This document shows, one piece after another, positions 17,121 to 25,075 of a DNA stretch of 60,853 nucleotides; within the stretch, counting starts at the first letter, position 1; each line of letters starts with the position of its first letter. Below the pieces are notes generated by a model. It was not told where the DNA came from. It did no database searches and saw nothing but the letters and a program-made list of their open reading frames with translations. Origin of the DNA: Epibacterium ulvae. Its GTDB lineage: Bacteria > Pseudomonadota > Alphaproteobacteria > Rhodobacterales > Rhodobacteraceae. The position numbers and the translations under genes are program-made. The DNA is taken from assembly GCF_018678075.1 (NCBI RefSeq), contig NZ_JAHHIR010000075.1, positions 1-60,853 of the forward strand. The letters run 5' to 3'.

Positions 17121-18278
17121 ATGGAACAAGACACAGCACTGGCGCTCCCCGCAATGGGAATGGGGGACGAATTTGGTGACTTTCCAGCCCTCGCACCAAT
17201 GGGCGGCATGGCCCCCGCACCCCCGCCGATGGCCGACACACCTGCCCTTTCTACTCCCGGCCCCAAGGTCGAATTGAGCGGAAAGGCCAAAGCGGCAATT
17301 GTCGTGCGCCTTTTGTTGAACGAAGGCGCCGACATTCCAATCGAGGAATTGCCCGAAGATCTCCAGACCGAACTGACCCGTCAAATGGGCAAAATGAGCC
17401 TGGTAGATCGCAATACGTTGAACGCAGTCGCGGGTGAGTTCGCCGATTTGCTGGATAACGTCGGCCTGTCCTTCCCAAATGGGCTTGCAGGCGCATTGTC
17501 CGCGATGGAAGGCAAGATTAGCCGCCACACATATAGCCGCCTGCGCAAAGAGGCCGGCGTGCGCCAATTCGGCAATCCCTGGGACCGTTTGAAACAACTG
17601 CCTGCCGAAGACTTGGCCACCCTGGCCGAAGCCGAAAGCATCGAGGTCGCAGCTGTATTGCTGTCCATGTTGGACACCGGCAAGGCAGCAGCGATGCTGG
17701 CCTGCTTGCCCGGTCCGCTCGCACGTCGCATCACATATGCTGTGCGTCAGACTGGCTCCGTTAGCCCGGAAACTGTTGACCGTATTGGCCTGTCTCTCGC
17801 AGCTCAAGTGGATGCACGTCCGGAAATGGCATTTGCAGATAGCCCAGGCGAACGCGTTGGCGCAATCCTGACCGAATCGCCCGCAGCCAAACGCGAAGAA
17901 GTTATGGACGCATTGGATGAGGAAGACGAAGAATTCGCAACCGATGTCCGTAAGTCGCTCTATACTTACGCCCTGATCGGCACGCGTTTGAGTCCCACAG
18001 ATGTGCCAAAGATCACACGGGTGGTTCCACAACAAGACCTGGTCACCGCGATTGCCTTTGCCTCAAACGACGAAGACACCGAATCCAGCGAATTCCTGTT
18101 GGCCAACATGTCCACACGTATGGCCACCAACATCCGCGAGGAAGTTGCAGAGCGCAGTAAAGTCAACCGCAAACAAGGTGAAGCTGCCATGTCCAACATC
18201 ATTAGCGCTCTGCGCGAAATGATTGTGAATGGTGAGATTGAGCTGAAATCAACAGAAGAAGATGAAGAAGGAGAATAG
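17121..18278 (+). CDS. FliG-like protein, no flagellar neighbours
   Basis: 385 residues. After a Met/Pro/Ala-rich N-terminus (~1-50) the chain follows the FliG layout. An N-terminal domain contains KAAIVVRLLLNEGADIPIEELPEDLQ. The middle domain contains VAAVLLSMLDTGKAAAMLACLPGPLARRI, the FliG pattern of A-x-I-L-S-x-L-D and L-P. The C-terminal domain runs from EFATDVRKSLYTYAL to MSTRMATNIREEV and ends in IISALREMIVNGEIEL. The DDR motif that starts the torque helix in FliG reads SPT here, so charges important for rotation are missing. The gene stands apart from any flagellar gene in this window. It may be a divergent motor part or a recruited paralogue. Confidence 0.72.
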   Translation: MEQDTALALPAMGMGDEFGDFPALAPMGGMAPAPPPMADTPALSTPGPKVELSGKAKAAIVVRLLLNEGADIPIEELPEDLQTELTRQMGKMSLVDRNTLNAVAGEFADLLDNVGLSFPNGLAGALSAMEGKISRHTYSRLRKEAGVRQFGNPWDRLKQLPAEDLATLAEAESIEVAAVLLSMLDTGKAAAMLACLPGPLARRITYAVRQTGSVSPETVDRIGLSLAAQVDARPEMAFADSPGERVGAILTESPAAKREEVMDALDEEDEEFATDVRKSLYTYALIGTRLSPTDVPKITRVVPQQDLVTAIAFASNDEDTESSEFLLANMSTRMATNIREEVAERSKVNRKQGEAAMSNIISALREMIVNGEIELKSTEEDEEGE

Positions 18279-18398
18279 AACCCAACAGGCACCCGTCTGT
18301 CCCCTTCTGTCACGGGTTGCTTGTACCTGCGGCGGCTGAGATGTAACGTGCTCATCCGAGCCGTCCCAGCCCCGCAGCCCCGCAGCCCAAGAAATTCT

Positions 18399-19313
18399 AT
18401 GCCCAAACCCTTATCTGAACTGAACTGCGTGCAAAAGGCGCAGTATTTTGCAAGCAACCTTGTGCTGCGTGGCGTGATCAATTTGATGGGCACGCTGCCC
18501 TATGGGATGCGCGTGCGGATGATGGGCGGCCTGGTGCGCACATTGGCACCTGTGCTGGGGATTTCCAAACGCATCAAACGCAACCTCTCGTATATCAGCC
18601 CTGAGATGCCGGACCGCGACGTTGCACGGACATGCGGCGAAGTTGCGGATAACGCCGGCCGCACCCTGGCAGAGCTTTACGCGGGGGAGCCGTTCTGGAA
18701 ACGTGCCCAAGCTGCAGAGATTTCGGGACATGGTTTGGACGCTCTGTCCACAGCCAAAGCAGAAGGGCGCCCGGTTATCCTAGTGACAGCACATTTCGGA
18801 AATTACGAGGCCGCACGGGTTAAGCTGATCGATATGGGTTTTGCGATGGGGTCGCTGTATCGACGCATGGCCAACCCCTATTTCAATAAACACTACGTGG
18901 AAACGATCCAGGCCACCGGCAAGCCAATGTTCGAACAAGGCAAACGCGGTATGGTCGAAATGGTGCGCTATCTAAAGCAGGGTGGTACGCTGGCGGTAGT
19001 CACCGATCTGCATGCCATTGGCGGTGCAGAAATCGATTTCTTCGGCAAGCCTGCGAAGACTTCACTTGTCACCGCCGAACTGGCCTTGAAATACAATGCT
19101 ATGATGATCCCGGTCTATGCCATTCGCCAGGAAAACGGTTTGGATTTCCAAATCATCATGAAAGAACCCATACCACATACTGATGCGCTGACGATGACGA
19201 CCGCGGTGACCAAAGATCTGGAAGAACTCGTACGCACGCATATGGGTCAATGGTTCTGGATCCATCGACGCTGGAAGCCGTATCACGACCAACCCGCACC
19301 ACCTGCGGGTTGA
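18399..19313 (+). CDS. Lysophospholipid/lipid A acyltransferase (LpxL/HtrB family)
   Basis: 304 residues from ATG 18399 (MPKPLSELNC). An inner-membrane acyltransferase that would add a secondary fatty acid to lipid A or a related lipid. The catalytic HX4E motif is HFGNYE near residue 135 and the family block LKQGGTLAVVTDLHAIGGAEIDFFGKPAKTS follows, then QWFWIHRRWKP near the end, which is highly typical (LPxQYxWxHRRWK). One hydrophobic segment near residues 20-45 could anchor it. The frame is open further upstream but family members begin at this Met. It overlaps the end of the FliG-like region by no bases (120-base gap). Confidence 0.9.
   Translation: MPKPLSELNCVQKAQYFASNLVLRGVINLMGTLPYGMRVRMMGGLVRTLAPVLGISKRIKRNLSYISPEMPDRDVARTCGEVADNAGRTLAELYAGEPFWKRAQAAEISGHGLDALSTAKAEGRPVILVTAHFGNYEAARVKLIDMGFAMGSLYRRMANPYFNKHYVETIQATGKPMFEQGKRGMVEMVRYLKQGGTLAVVTDLHAIGGAEIDFFGKPAKTSLVTAELALKYNAMMIPVYAIRQENGLDFQIIMKEPIPHTDALTMTTAVTKDLEELVRTHMGQWFWIHRRWKPYHDQPAPPAG
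19291..19311 (+). other. Hairpin at the end of the acyltransferase gene
   Basis: AACCCGCA and TGCGGGTT form a perfect 8-bp stem with a 5-base loop at the stop codon. No T-run follows, so it may stabilise the mRNA end instead of terminating it. Confidence 0.4.
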
Positions 19314-19322
19314 TCAATCAGA

Positions 19323-20057
19323 TTAGTCTAGTCTGAGTGCGCCCAGGACCGGGCCGTGGCTGCCTTGTTGAATAAAGAAAGCTGTCTTTTCTGCGCCCTC
19401 TACAGGAACGGTCACCGAAAACTCGCCGGTTCCGTCCCATTGGCCAATCACTTCCAGATGTTCGACCACATTGGCATAATCCAATGTGTGGCCGCGCAAC
19501 TCTCCGCGTGTGATTTCAACCGTTTGCATCGGTTCATACCGCGCCACATGAACCAACAAAGGTTCTGAACCCTGCACATCCTGCACCGCGAGGGCAGACA
19601 GCGTCACCTCGGTCCCGGTCTGACGCGCGCGTAGCGCAACTCGTTGCGGTGTTTTGCGATATTTGGAGATGGCCTCGGAGACGGCAGCGGCATTGGCCCC
19701 CACCACATCCTCATACCCCATGATAACCATCTGAGGCGTATATATCATGCGACGCGCACCTTCATGCGCATAGCCTTTTTGGCGCTTGGTATGGGCCGGC
19801 GAAGCGAATTGATCCTTCCACCCGATGTAGTCCCAATAATCCACGTGTAGTGCCAGCGCCAGAACGTCGTCTTGTTGTGCCAGAAGCATCAACAATTCAT
19901 CTGCCGGCGGGCAGGACGAGCAGCCCTGAGACGTAAATAGTTCAACAACCACCGGTGCGTTATGCACCTCTCGTGTGACACCCGTATCCTGAGCCTTAGC
20001 CAAGATGGGCATGCAAACTAGTCCAAGACATGTGGCAGCGACGGACAGTATTCGCAT
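19323..20057 (-). CDS. DUF1223 thioredoxin-like exported protein
   Basis: 244 residues from ATG 20057 (MRILSVAATCLG). Signal peptide through MPILAKAQ, then the family core PVVVELFTSQGCSSCPPADELL, whose CSSC pair resembles a thioredoxin-type active site, and DYWDYIGWKDQFASPAHTKRQKGYA, the conserved DUF1223 segment. The C-terminal half is a beta-rich domain (VTLSALAVQDVQGSEPLLV). Probably a periplasmic thiol protein; no substrate is known. The start is chosen because the longer frame has no signal peptide. It points away from the palindrome at 20207. Confidence 0.85.
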   Translation of the reverse strand: MRILSVAATCLGLVCMPILAKAQDTGVTREVHNAPVVVELFTSQGCSSCPPADELLMLLAQQDDVLALALHVDYWDYIGWKDQFASPAHTKRQKGYAHEGARRMIYTPQMVIMGYEDVVGANAAAVSEAISKYRKTPQRVALRARQTGTEVTLSALAVQDVQGSEPLLVHVARYEPMQTVEITRGELRGHTLDYANVVEHLEVIGQWDGTGEFSVTVPVEGAEKTAFFIQQGSHGPVLGALRLD

Positions 20058-20396
20058 AAAGATAAACCCCAAATAATCGTAAGCAACAGTTAACCTTTGG
20101 CTGATCACCTGACCAATCAATCATTCTTGAGGGTTAAGCGAGCGCGAAACCGGGTCCTGAATTTATATTTTTCGAAGTTGCCAAACGTTACCCCGTTGAG
20201 TTTAACGTTAAGTTACGGTAACTTAACAGCCTATACTGTACCTAAAACGTCCCATATTGACCTCACGGAATCCAAAATTTTGCCATGCTATAACAAAAAG
20301 GTGAAATCATCGTGAGGGAAAAGCACAAAGCCCCAGCCAGTTTTACCGTATACTAATTGACATAAATTTTACGTTTTCAAATATTAAGAGCCACGC
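20058..20396. promoter_or_regulatory. Divergent control region with a 21-bp palindrome
   Basis: The 339 bases between the DUF1223 gene and the small monooxygenase gene are AT-rich and carry no gene. The clearest element is a perfect palindrome at 20207-20227, GTTAAGTTA-CGG-TAACTTAAC. Just upstream AACGTTA occurs twice (20184 and 20204 area). This is a candidate operator for one or both flanking genes; no known consensus was recognised. Confidence 0.55.
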
Positions 20397-20681
20397 ATGA
20401 CCGAAGCTATTATTGTTACGCTTGTCCCGGAAGTCGCCTGTTTTGACGAACTGTTGGCTCTTTTGGGATCGATTCTTGAAGAAACCCGCGCCTTTGACGG
20501 CTGCAGCATGGCACATGTCTGTCACAGCAAACCCCACAACGAAATTGTGCTGGTTCAGATGTGGCAAGACAGCGAAGCCCATGACGACTATTTGAACTGG
20601 CGGGTGGAGCAAGGTATTTTTGACAAGATCGCGGATCTGGTCGCCGAAGAACCGATCCACAAGCCTTTTCACGCGCTATAG
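20397..20681 (+). CDS. Small monooxygenase-like protein (ABM family)
   Basis: 94 residues with the antibiotic biosynthesis monooxygenase fold. The pattern is IIVTLVPEVACFDELLALLGSILEETRAFDGCSMAHVC, then NEIVLVQMWQDSEAHDDYLNWR, with the conserved E/Q-x-W-x-D-x-x-A-H motif. Members act without cofactor on quinones or polyketides, or degrade heme; which applies is not clear. It lies beside a divergent palindrome and ends before a bidirectional terminator shared with ccmG. Confidence 0.85.
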   Translation: MTEAIIVTLVPEVACFDELLALLGSILEETRAFDGCSMAHVCHSKPHNEIVLVQMWQDSEAHDDYLNWRVEQGIFDKIADLVAEEPIHKPFHAL

Positions 20682-20702
20682 CCTGCGCGCGTCAAACAAA
20701 AA

Positions 20703-20725
20703 AACCCGCCAAAGTCTGGCGGGTT
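20703..20725. terminator. Bidirectional terminator between ABM gene and ccmG
   Basis: AACCCGCCA pairs with TGGCGGGTT around AAGTC. A-rich DNA lies on the left and T-rich DNA on the right, so it can serve the plus-strand monooxygenase gene and the minus-strand ccm operon. Confidence 0.8.
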
Positions 20726-20735
20726 GTTCTAAGTA

Positions 20736-21269
20736 TCAGCTGTTTGGATCTCGTAGCACTGGCTTCAGGCTCTCTTCGATCACACGTTGCGTCAGCGGGC
20801 CTGCGATCCGTAACAAGATCTTTCCCTCACCATCAATCACAAATGTTTCAGGCAGACCGTAGACGCCCCAATCGATCGATTGGCGCTTCTTGCCATCATA
20901 CAAGAGACCAGAGTACGGGTTCCCCAGCTCGTCAAGAAAGCCCTGCGCTTCTTTTTGACCATAGTCCTGGTTAATCCCATAGATCGGATACTCCTTGGCC
21001 AGCTCCATCAAATTGGGATGTTCGGCGCGACACGGGGCGCACCAGCTGGCCCAGAAATTGACCAGTTTGATGCCGCTGTCCTGAAGCTGGGCTGAGGTGA
21101 ATTCCGGGTGGTCCAACAACGGCGCGGAGGTCACCGCAGGCGCCGGTTTGCCCACAAAAACGGACGGCAACCCATCGGGGTCTTCGCGGTGCAGGCCGAC
21201 AAAGGCGAGGGTCGCAAAAGCGCCAAACACCAGCACAGGCACCGCCATCAACGGAGAGACTTTAACCAT
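20736..21269 (-). CDS. ccmG: Thiol:disulfide interchange protein CcmG (DsbE)
   Basis: Periplasmic membrane-anchored thioredoxin that keeps apocytochrome c cysteines reduced for heme ligation. 177 residues: an N-terminal anchor (PLMAVPVLVFGAFATLAFVGL), then NFWASWCAPCRAEHPNL with the redox pair Cys77 and Cys80, YGINQDYGQK and GVYGLPETFVIDGEG with the cis-Pro loop, all typical of CcmG. The start ATG overlaps the ccmD stop by eight bases, so translation is coupled. It is the last gene of the minus-strand yajC-sec-ccm block. Confidence 0.96.
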   Translation of the reverse strand: MVKVSPLMAVPVLVFGAFATLAFVGLHREDPDGLPSVFVGKPAPAVTSAPLLDHPEFTSAQLQDSGIKLVNFWASWCAPCRAEHPNLMELAKEYPIYGINQDYGQKEAQGFLDELGNPYSGLLYDGKKRQSIDWGVYGLPETFVIDGEGKILLRIAGPLTQRVIEESLKPVLRDPNS

Positions 21270-21417
21270 TGGCGCGTCCTCTCTCTTCGATCATTTCCAT
21301 GTCCGCGCGCACTTTACGACCGCGTCGCAGTGACAGGAGAACCAAGGCGACCAACATGGCAAGCGACACGCCATAGGCCGACAAAACCGCGCCTGCATAT
21401 CTTCCAAGATCAATCAT
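21262..21417 (-). CDS. ccmD: Heme exporter protein CcmD (small subunit)
   Basis: A 51-residue protein beginning MIDLGRYAGAVLSAYGVSLA, with one transmembrane helix (VLSAYGVSLAMLVALVLLSL) and a basic cytoplasmic tail RRGRKVRADMEMIEERGRANG. CcmD holds the CcmABC complex together and helps release of heme-loaded CcmE. Its ATG overlaps the ccmC stop as TGATG, and its stop lies inside the ccmG start. Position, size and topology are exactly those of the ccm operon. Confidence 0.93.
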   Translation of the reverse strand: MIDLGRYAGAVLSAYGVSLAMLVALVLLSLRRGRKVRADMEMIEERGRANG

Positions 21418-22172
21418 CAAGCTTCAGCCTCCAAACGTTCACGCGCCAACAAGGCCTTGATCCGGCGGGCGCGTATTTCGGTGCCAGTACGATAGAGAAC
21501 CAGCACTAGAAACAGCAGGGCAAAACCGCCCATGCAGACAAACAAAGGTGTGGCAAAAACATTGCTGACCCGCTCTTCGGTGTCGCCCGCCACCGCCCCT
21601 GCCCGCATCACAGACGCGCCCTGATGCAAACCCTGGTTCCAGAACAAAACCGCATAACGGCTGAGCACCGCAAAGACCGAACCCACCAGACACAGGATCG
21701 CGGTCAGATCCGCAGCCGTGTCCGGGTCTTCGATTGCTTCCCACAGGGCAATGTAGCCGAGGTAGAACAGAAACAGCACCAAAAAGGATGTGAGCCGCGG
21801 ATCCCAGGCCCACCAGGTACCCCACATCGGCTGCCCCCAAAGCGCGCCAGTGATCAAGGCAATCAATGTCATGACCACGCCGATCGGTGCTGCAGCCTTG
21901 GCCGCAAGCGCGCTGACATGGTGGCGTCGGATCACCCAGATCAGCGAGGCCACCAGCATCATGAACCAGGCGTTGATTGCCATCAGCGCTGCCGGCACGT
22001 GGATAAAGATGATCTTGACCGTGGAGCCTTGGCGATAGTCATCCGGCGTCAGGAAAAAGCCCCAGATCAGGCCACCCACCGTGAGCGCGATGGACAGCAC
22101 CCAGAGGGCGGGCATCACCTTTTCAGATGTGGCCAGAAATTTCTTTGGGTTCGCATATTCCCAGATCGACAT
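21417..22172 (-). CDS. ccmC: Heme transporter CcmC
   Basis: 251 residues from ATG 22172 (MSIWEYANPKKF). A six-helix inner-membrane protein that presents heme to CcmE. It carries the tryptophan-rich WWD motif in GTWWAWDPRLTSF, plus IFIHVPAALMAI and LSRYAVLFWNQGLHQGASV in the periplasmic loops where heme-ligand histidines lie. A far longer reading frame extends upstream through ccmB but has no family match there, so the short start is right. It stands 38 bases behind ccmB. Confidence 0.96.
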   Translation of the reverse strand: MSIWEYANPKKFLATSEKVMPALWVLSIALTVGGLIWGFFLTPDDYRQGSTVKIIFIHVPAALMAINAWFMMLVASLIWVIRRHHVSALAAKAAAPIGVVMTLIALITGALWGQPMWGTWWAWDPRLTSFLVLFLFYLGYIALWEAIEDPDTAADLTAILCLVGSVFAVLSRYAVLFWNQGLHQGASVMRAGAVAGDTEERVSNVFATPLFVCMGGFALLFLVLVLYRTGTEIRARRIKALLARERLEAEA

Positions 22173-22210
22173 CGGTATATTCGCCTTTCCTAGTCCTGGT
22201 GTCCCGGAGC

Positions 22211-22867
22211 TTAGCGCAGATTGATACGTAAAACAGCGGCGCTGACAAAGGGCAGCAGCGCCACAGAGGCGGCAGAGATCCCTGCCAACAACAACATCGG
22301 GGTCTCGGTGCTCAAACCCGAGGCACCGCGCCGCGCCATCTCGGCTCCGAAAATCAACGTGGGCACGTAGAGCGGCAGAACCAGCAGGGACAGCAACAGC
22401 CCGCCACGTTTGAGACCAACGGTCAGGGCCGCGCCAAATGTGCCGATGACCGACAGCGCGGGCGTGCCCAAAAGAAGCGAGACAAAGATCCACAGATAAG
22501 CGTTGGCAGGCAGGTGCAACAACACCCCAAGCACCGGCGCAATCAACACCAGCGGCAGGCCGGTTGTGATCCAATGGGCCAGCGATTTGATTGTGACAAT
22601 GGCTTCCAGCGGCAAGGGTGCGGTGGCCAGCAGATCCAACGAGCCGTCCTCCCAGTCCAGCGCCAGGATACGATCCAGTGACAACAGACAGGCCAAGAGC
22701 GCACCGATCCACAACACACCCGGCGCAATGCGAGACAGCAATTCGGTTTCGGGACCAACGGCAAACGGCACCATCACGGTGACGATCAAAAAAAACGACA
22801 GCCCCAGGCCAAAGCCGCCACCGGCGCGCATCGCCAGATTCAGGTCTCGCAGCAACAGCGCAATCAC
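22211..22867 (-). CDS. ccmB: Heme exporter protein CcmB
   Basis: Membrane subunit of the CcmAB ABC transporter that with CcmC and CcmD drives release of holo-CcmE. 218 residues with about six hydrophobic helices; family landmarks are [12 protein letters not shown] at the N-terminus, [19 protein letters not shown] and [22 protein letters not shown]. The start overlaps the ccmA stop by four bases. Confidence 0.96.
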   Translation of the reverse strand: MIALLLRDLNLAMRAGGGFGLGLSFFLIVTVMVPFAVGPETELLSRIAPGVLWIGALLACLLSLDRILALDWEDGSLDLLATAPLPLEAIVTIKSLAHWITTGLPLVLIAPVLGVLLHLPANAYLWIFVSLLLGTPALSVIGTFGAALTVGLKRGGLLLSLLVLPLYVPTLIFGAEMARRGASGLSTETPMLLLAGISAASVALLPFVSAAVLRINLR

Positions 22868-23478
22868 AGGAAGCCTCCATCGAAGTCATCAATCGGTGGC
22901 GGTGCGGCCTTAAAGGGACCGACGTTCAAAACAGTGCCTTCAAGGCCGAGATCGATATGGGTGGCGATCAAGGCGCTGCCGCCGCCTTCCAAATGGCGAC
23001 GCACCACATCGGAAAATTGGCGCACATGATCGGAGTCTAGGCTAACGGTCGGCTCATCCAGGATCCAGATCGGGCGCCCAGTGACCAGCATCCGCGCAAG
23101 ACCCAGACGACGTTTTTGCCCGGCGGACAATGCCCCCGCAGGACGGTCGCGTAGCGCTGTCAGATTGAAGCTTTCGATCGCGTCGTCAATCCCGGTGTGG
23201 TCAAATACGCGGGTCCAAAACGCAAGGTTCTCTGCCACGGTCAATGTCAGCTTGATCCCATCCGCGTGGGCGGCATAGGCGACCTGATCCTCGGCACCTG
23301 TCACCGTGCCCTTCAGCGGGGGTTGCAGGCCTGCGATAGTGCGCAGCAGCGTCGTTTTGCCAATCCCATTGGGGCCCCGCAGGATCACCGCCACGCCGGG
23401 GGGCAGGTCAAATGACAGCCCCTCGAGCACAGGCAAACCGCCACGCGCAACGCTGAGATCTGATACGGTTAAGGTCAT
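22864..23478 (-). CDS. ccmA: Heme exporter ATP-binding protein CcmA
   Basis: Cytoplasmic ATPase of the cytochrome c maturation ABC complex. 204 residues with Walker [12 protein letters not shown], signature [13 protein letters not shown], Walker [13 protein letters not shown] and the H-loop IATHIDLGL. It begins the ccmABCDG part of the block, 70 bases after the Mth938-domain gene. Confidence 0.96.
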   Translation of the reverse strand: MTLTVSDLSVARGGLPVLEGLSFDLPPGVAVILRGPNGIGKTTLLRTIAGLQPPLKGTVTGAEDQVAYAAHADGIKLTLTVAENLAFWTRVFDHTGIDDAIESFNLTALRDRPAGALSAGQKRRLGLARMLVTGRPIWILDEPTVSLDSDHVRQFSDVVRRHLEGGGSALIATHIDLGLEGTVLNVGPFKAAPPPIDDFDGGFL

Positions 23479-23548
23479 GCCCTGCCTTTAATTTCTTCGT
23501 CCCCGCTCAAAGCAGACCTGATCTGCACATGCCTTGCGGCAGATCAAT

Positions 23549-23902
23549 TCATACTGGCAAAGCGGCCATCGCAATACGGCGACCTTCGGACAACAGGACA
23601 TTATAGGTGCGACAAGCGGCGGGGGAATTCATGGTTTCAACGCCCACGCCCGCGCCTTCCAGCGCGTTGCGCAAAGCGGTTGGCAGATGGGCAATCTCGG
23701 CCCCGGTTCCGACAAACAACACGTCAATCTCTCCGGCCAGAGCCAACAGTTTCTCGCTGTCCTCATAGCCCTCCCAGGCCACGGTGCCATTGGGCGACGT
23801 GATGACCGCGCCGTGATGCACCTTGCCACCAATGCGAAAGAACCCAGGCCCATAACCGTCAATTGGTTCAGCGTCAGAGTAGCTCACCTCGTTCAGGCGC
23901 AT
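23549..23902 (-). CDS. Mth938-domain protein
   Basis: 117 residues of the Mth938 (DUF498) family. The core is GYGPGFFRIGGKVHHGAVITSPNG, then DVLFVGTGAEIAHLP and SPAACRTYNVLLSEGRRIAMAALPV. The fold is known from structural genomics, and mitochondrial relatives (NDUFAF3) assist complex I assembly; the bacterial role is not settled. ATG 23902 (MRLNEVSYSDAEP) follows GGAAG, so it is preferred to earlier starts. Its place between secF and ccmA is common in alphaproteobacteria. Confidence 0.88.
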   Translation of the reverse strand: MRLNEVSYSDAEPIDGYGPGFFRIGGKVHHGAVITSPNGTVAWEGYEDSEKLLALAGEIDVLFVGTGAEIAHLPTALRNALEGAGVGVETMNSPAACRTYNVLLSEGRRIAMAALPV

Positions 23903-24103
23903 CGGTCTTCCTTTCAGTCGCATTCCTGCCGATTGGTTACCACAGCCCGCGCGGGCACGGAATAGGAAGCCTGTCGATCGCCGCCATTGGTAACTTTTGC
24001 CGCATGAGCGGTGCCCAGGAAGCACGCAAGCCCGCCCCAGAACGCAAGAAGCCGCAGGCGCGTACCCACGGCTTCAAAGCTGTTTTAAAAATCAACGGCG
24101 CGG

Positions 24104-25075
24104 TTAAGCGTCGATATTGGCAAACTGGTTGCCGCTTGGCGCGGATGGTTTGTTCCAGTCCCGCTTGACCCCAAGGCGCAGCAGAATGGTGGAGGCCACA
24201 AAGATCGAGGAATAGGTCCCGACCAAAACGCCCCAGATCATCGCAAAGACAAAGCCACGGATCACATCGCCACCCAGCACAAAGAGCGAGATCAGCGCGA
24301 TCAATGTGGTGACCGAGGTCATCACCGTCCGGCTTAGCGTTTCGTTGATCGAGATGTTCAAAACCTCAGCCAGACCTTTGCTTTTGTACCGACGCAGGTT
24401 CTCACGCACCCGGTCAAACACAACCACAGTATCGTTGAGCGAGTAGCCGACGATGGTCAGCAGCGCCGCGATAATCGCAAGGTCGAATTTAATCTGCAGT
24501 TCCGAGAACACGCCGATGGTCAGCACCACGTCATGCACCAATGCAGCAACCGCACCCAGCGCAAACTGCCATTCAAACCGCAGCCAGATGTAGACCAGAA
24601 CTGCGGCAATCGCGAGGCCCACGGCCAATGCGGCGGTCCAGATCAGCTCACCCGAAACCTTGGGGCCGACGCTTTCGACAGAGACAAATTTGATCCCCGG
24701 AGCAACCGTGTCCAGAGCCGCGTTCAAGGCTTCGATCTGCGGACCTGAAATCGCTTCACCGCCCTCTTGAGCCTGAATGCGGATCATCGCCACATGCTGG
24801 TCCTCGGCAAAGGACGGGTCGAACACTTCGGTGATGGAGACATCACCAAGGCCCAAAGGCGCGATTGCGTCGCGGTAGGCACCCACATCCACGGTCTCGG
24901 TCGCGTCGGTCCGCACGGTTGTCCCGCCCCGGAAATCGATGCCAAAGTTCAGCCCTTGCAGACCAAAGGACACAAGCCCCACCAGGATCAACAGCGCCGA
25001 AATACCCAGCCACAATTTAGCGCGGCCAAAGAAGTCAAAGGATGTCTCTTTCGGTACAAGTCTTAGTCGCATCAT
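24104..25075 (-). CDS. secF: Protein translocase subunit SecF
   Basis: 323 residues. Inner-membrane partner of SecD that uses proton-motive force to pull proteins through the SecYEG channel. Family landmarks: FGIDFRGGT after the first helix, SVGPKVSGELIWTAALAV, LTIVGYSLNDTVVVFDRVREN and MTSVTTLIALISLFVLGG. The ATG shares its A with the secD stop (TAATG), so translation is coupled. Confidence 0.97.
   Translation of the reverse strand: MMRLRLVPKETSFDFFGRAKLWLGISALLILVGLVSFGLQGLNFGIDFRGGTTVRTDATETVDVGAYRDAIAPLGLGDVSITEVFDPSFAEDQHVAMIRIQAQEGGEAISGPQIEALNAALDTVAPGIKFVSVESVGPKVSGELIWTAALAVGLAIAAVLVYIWLRFEWQFALGAVAALVHDVVLTIGVFSELQIKFDLAIIAALLTIVGYSLNDTVVVFDRVRENLRRYKSKGLAEVLNISINETLSRTVMTSVTTLIALISLFVLGGDVIRGFVFAMIWGVLVGTYSSIFVASTILLRLGVKRDWNKPSAPSGNQFANIDA

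Noticed and set aside
22173-22892. Long upstream extension of the ccmC frame across ccmB
   Set aside because: The extra 240 residues match nothing, overlap ccmB in another frame, and CcmC begins at MSIWEYANP.
23945-23956. GCCCGCGCGGGC palindrome shared with 14801-14812
   Set aside because: Short GC-rich palindromes are expected at this base composition; flanks do not match.
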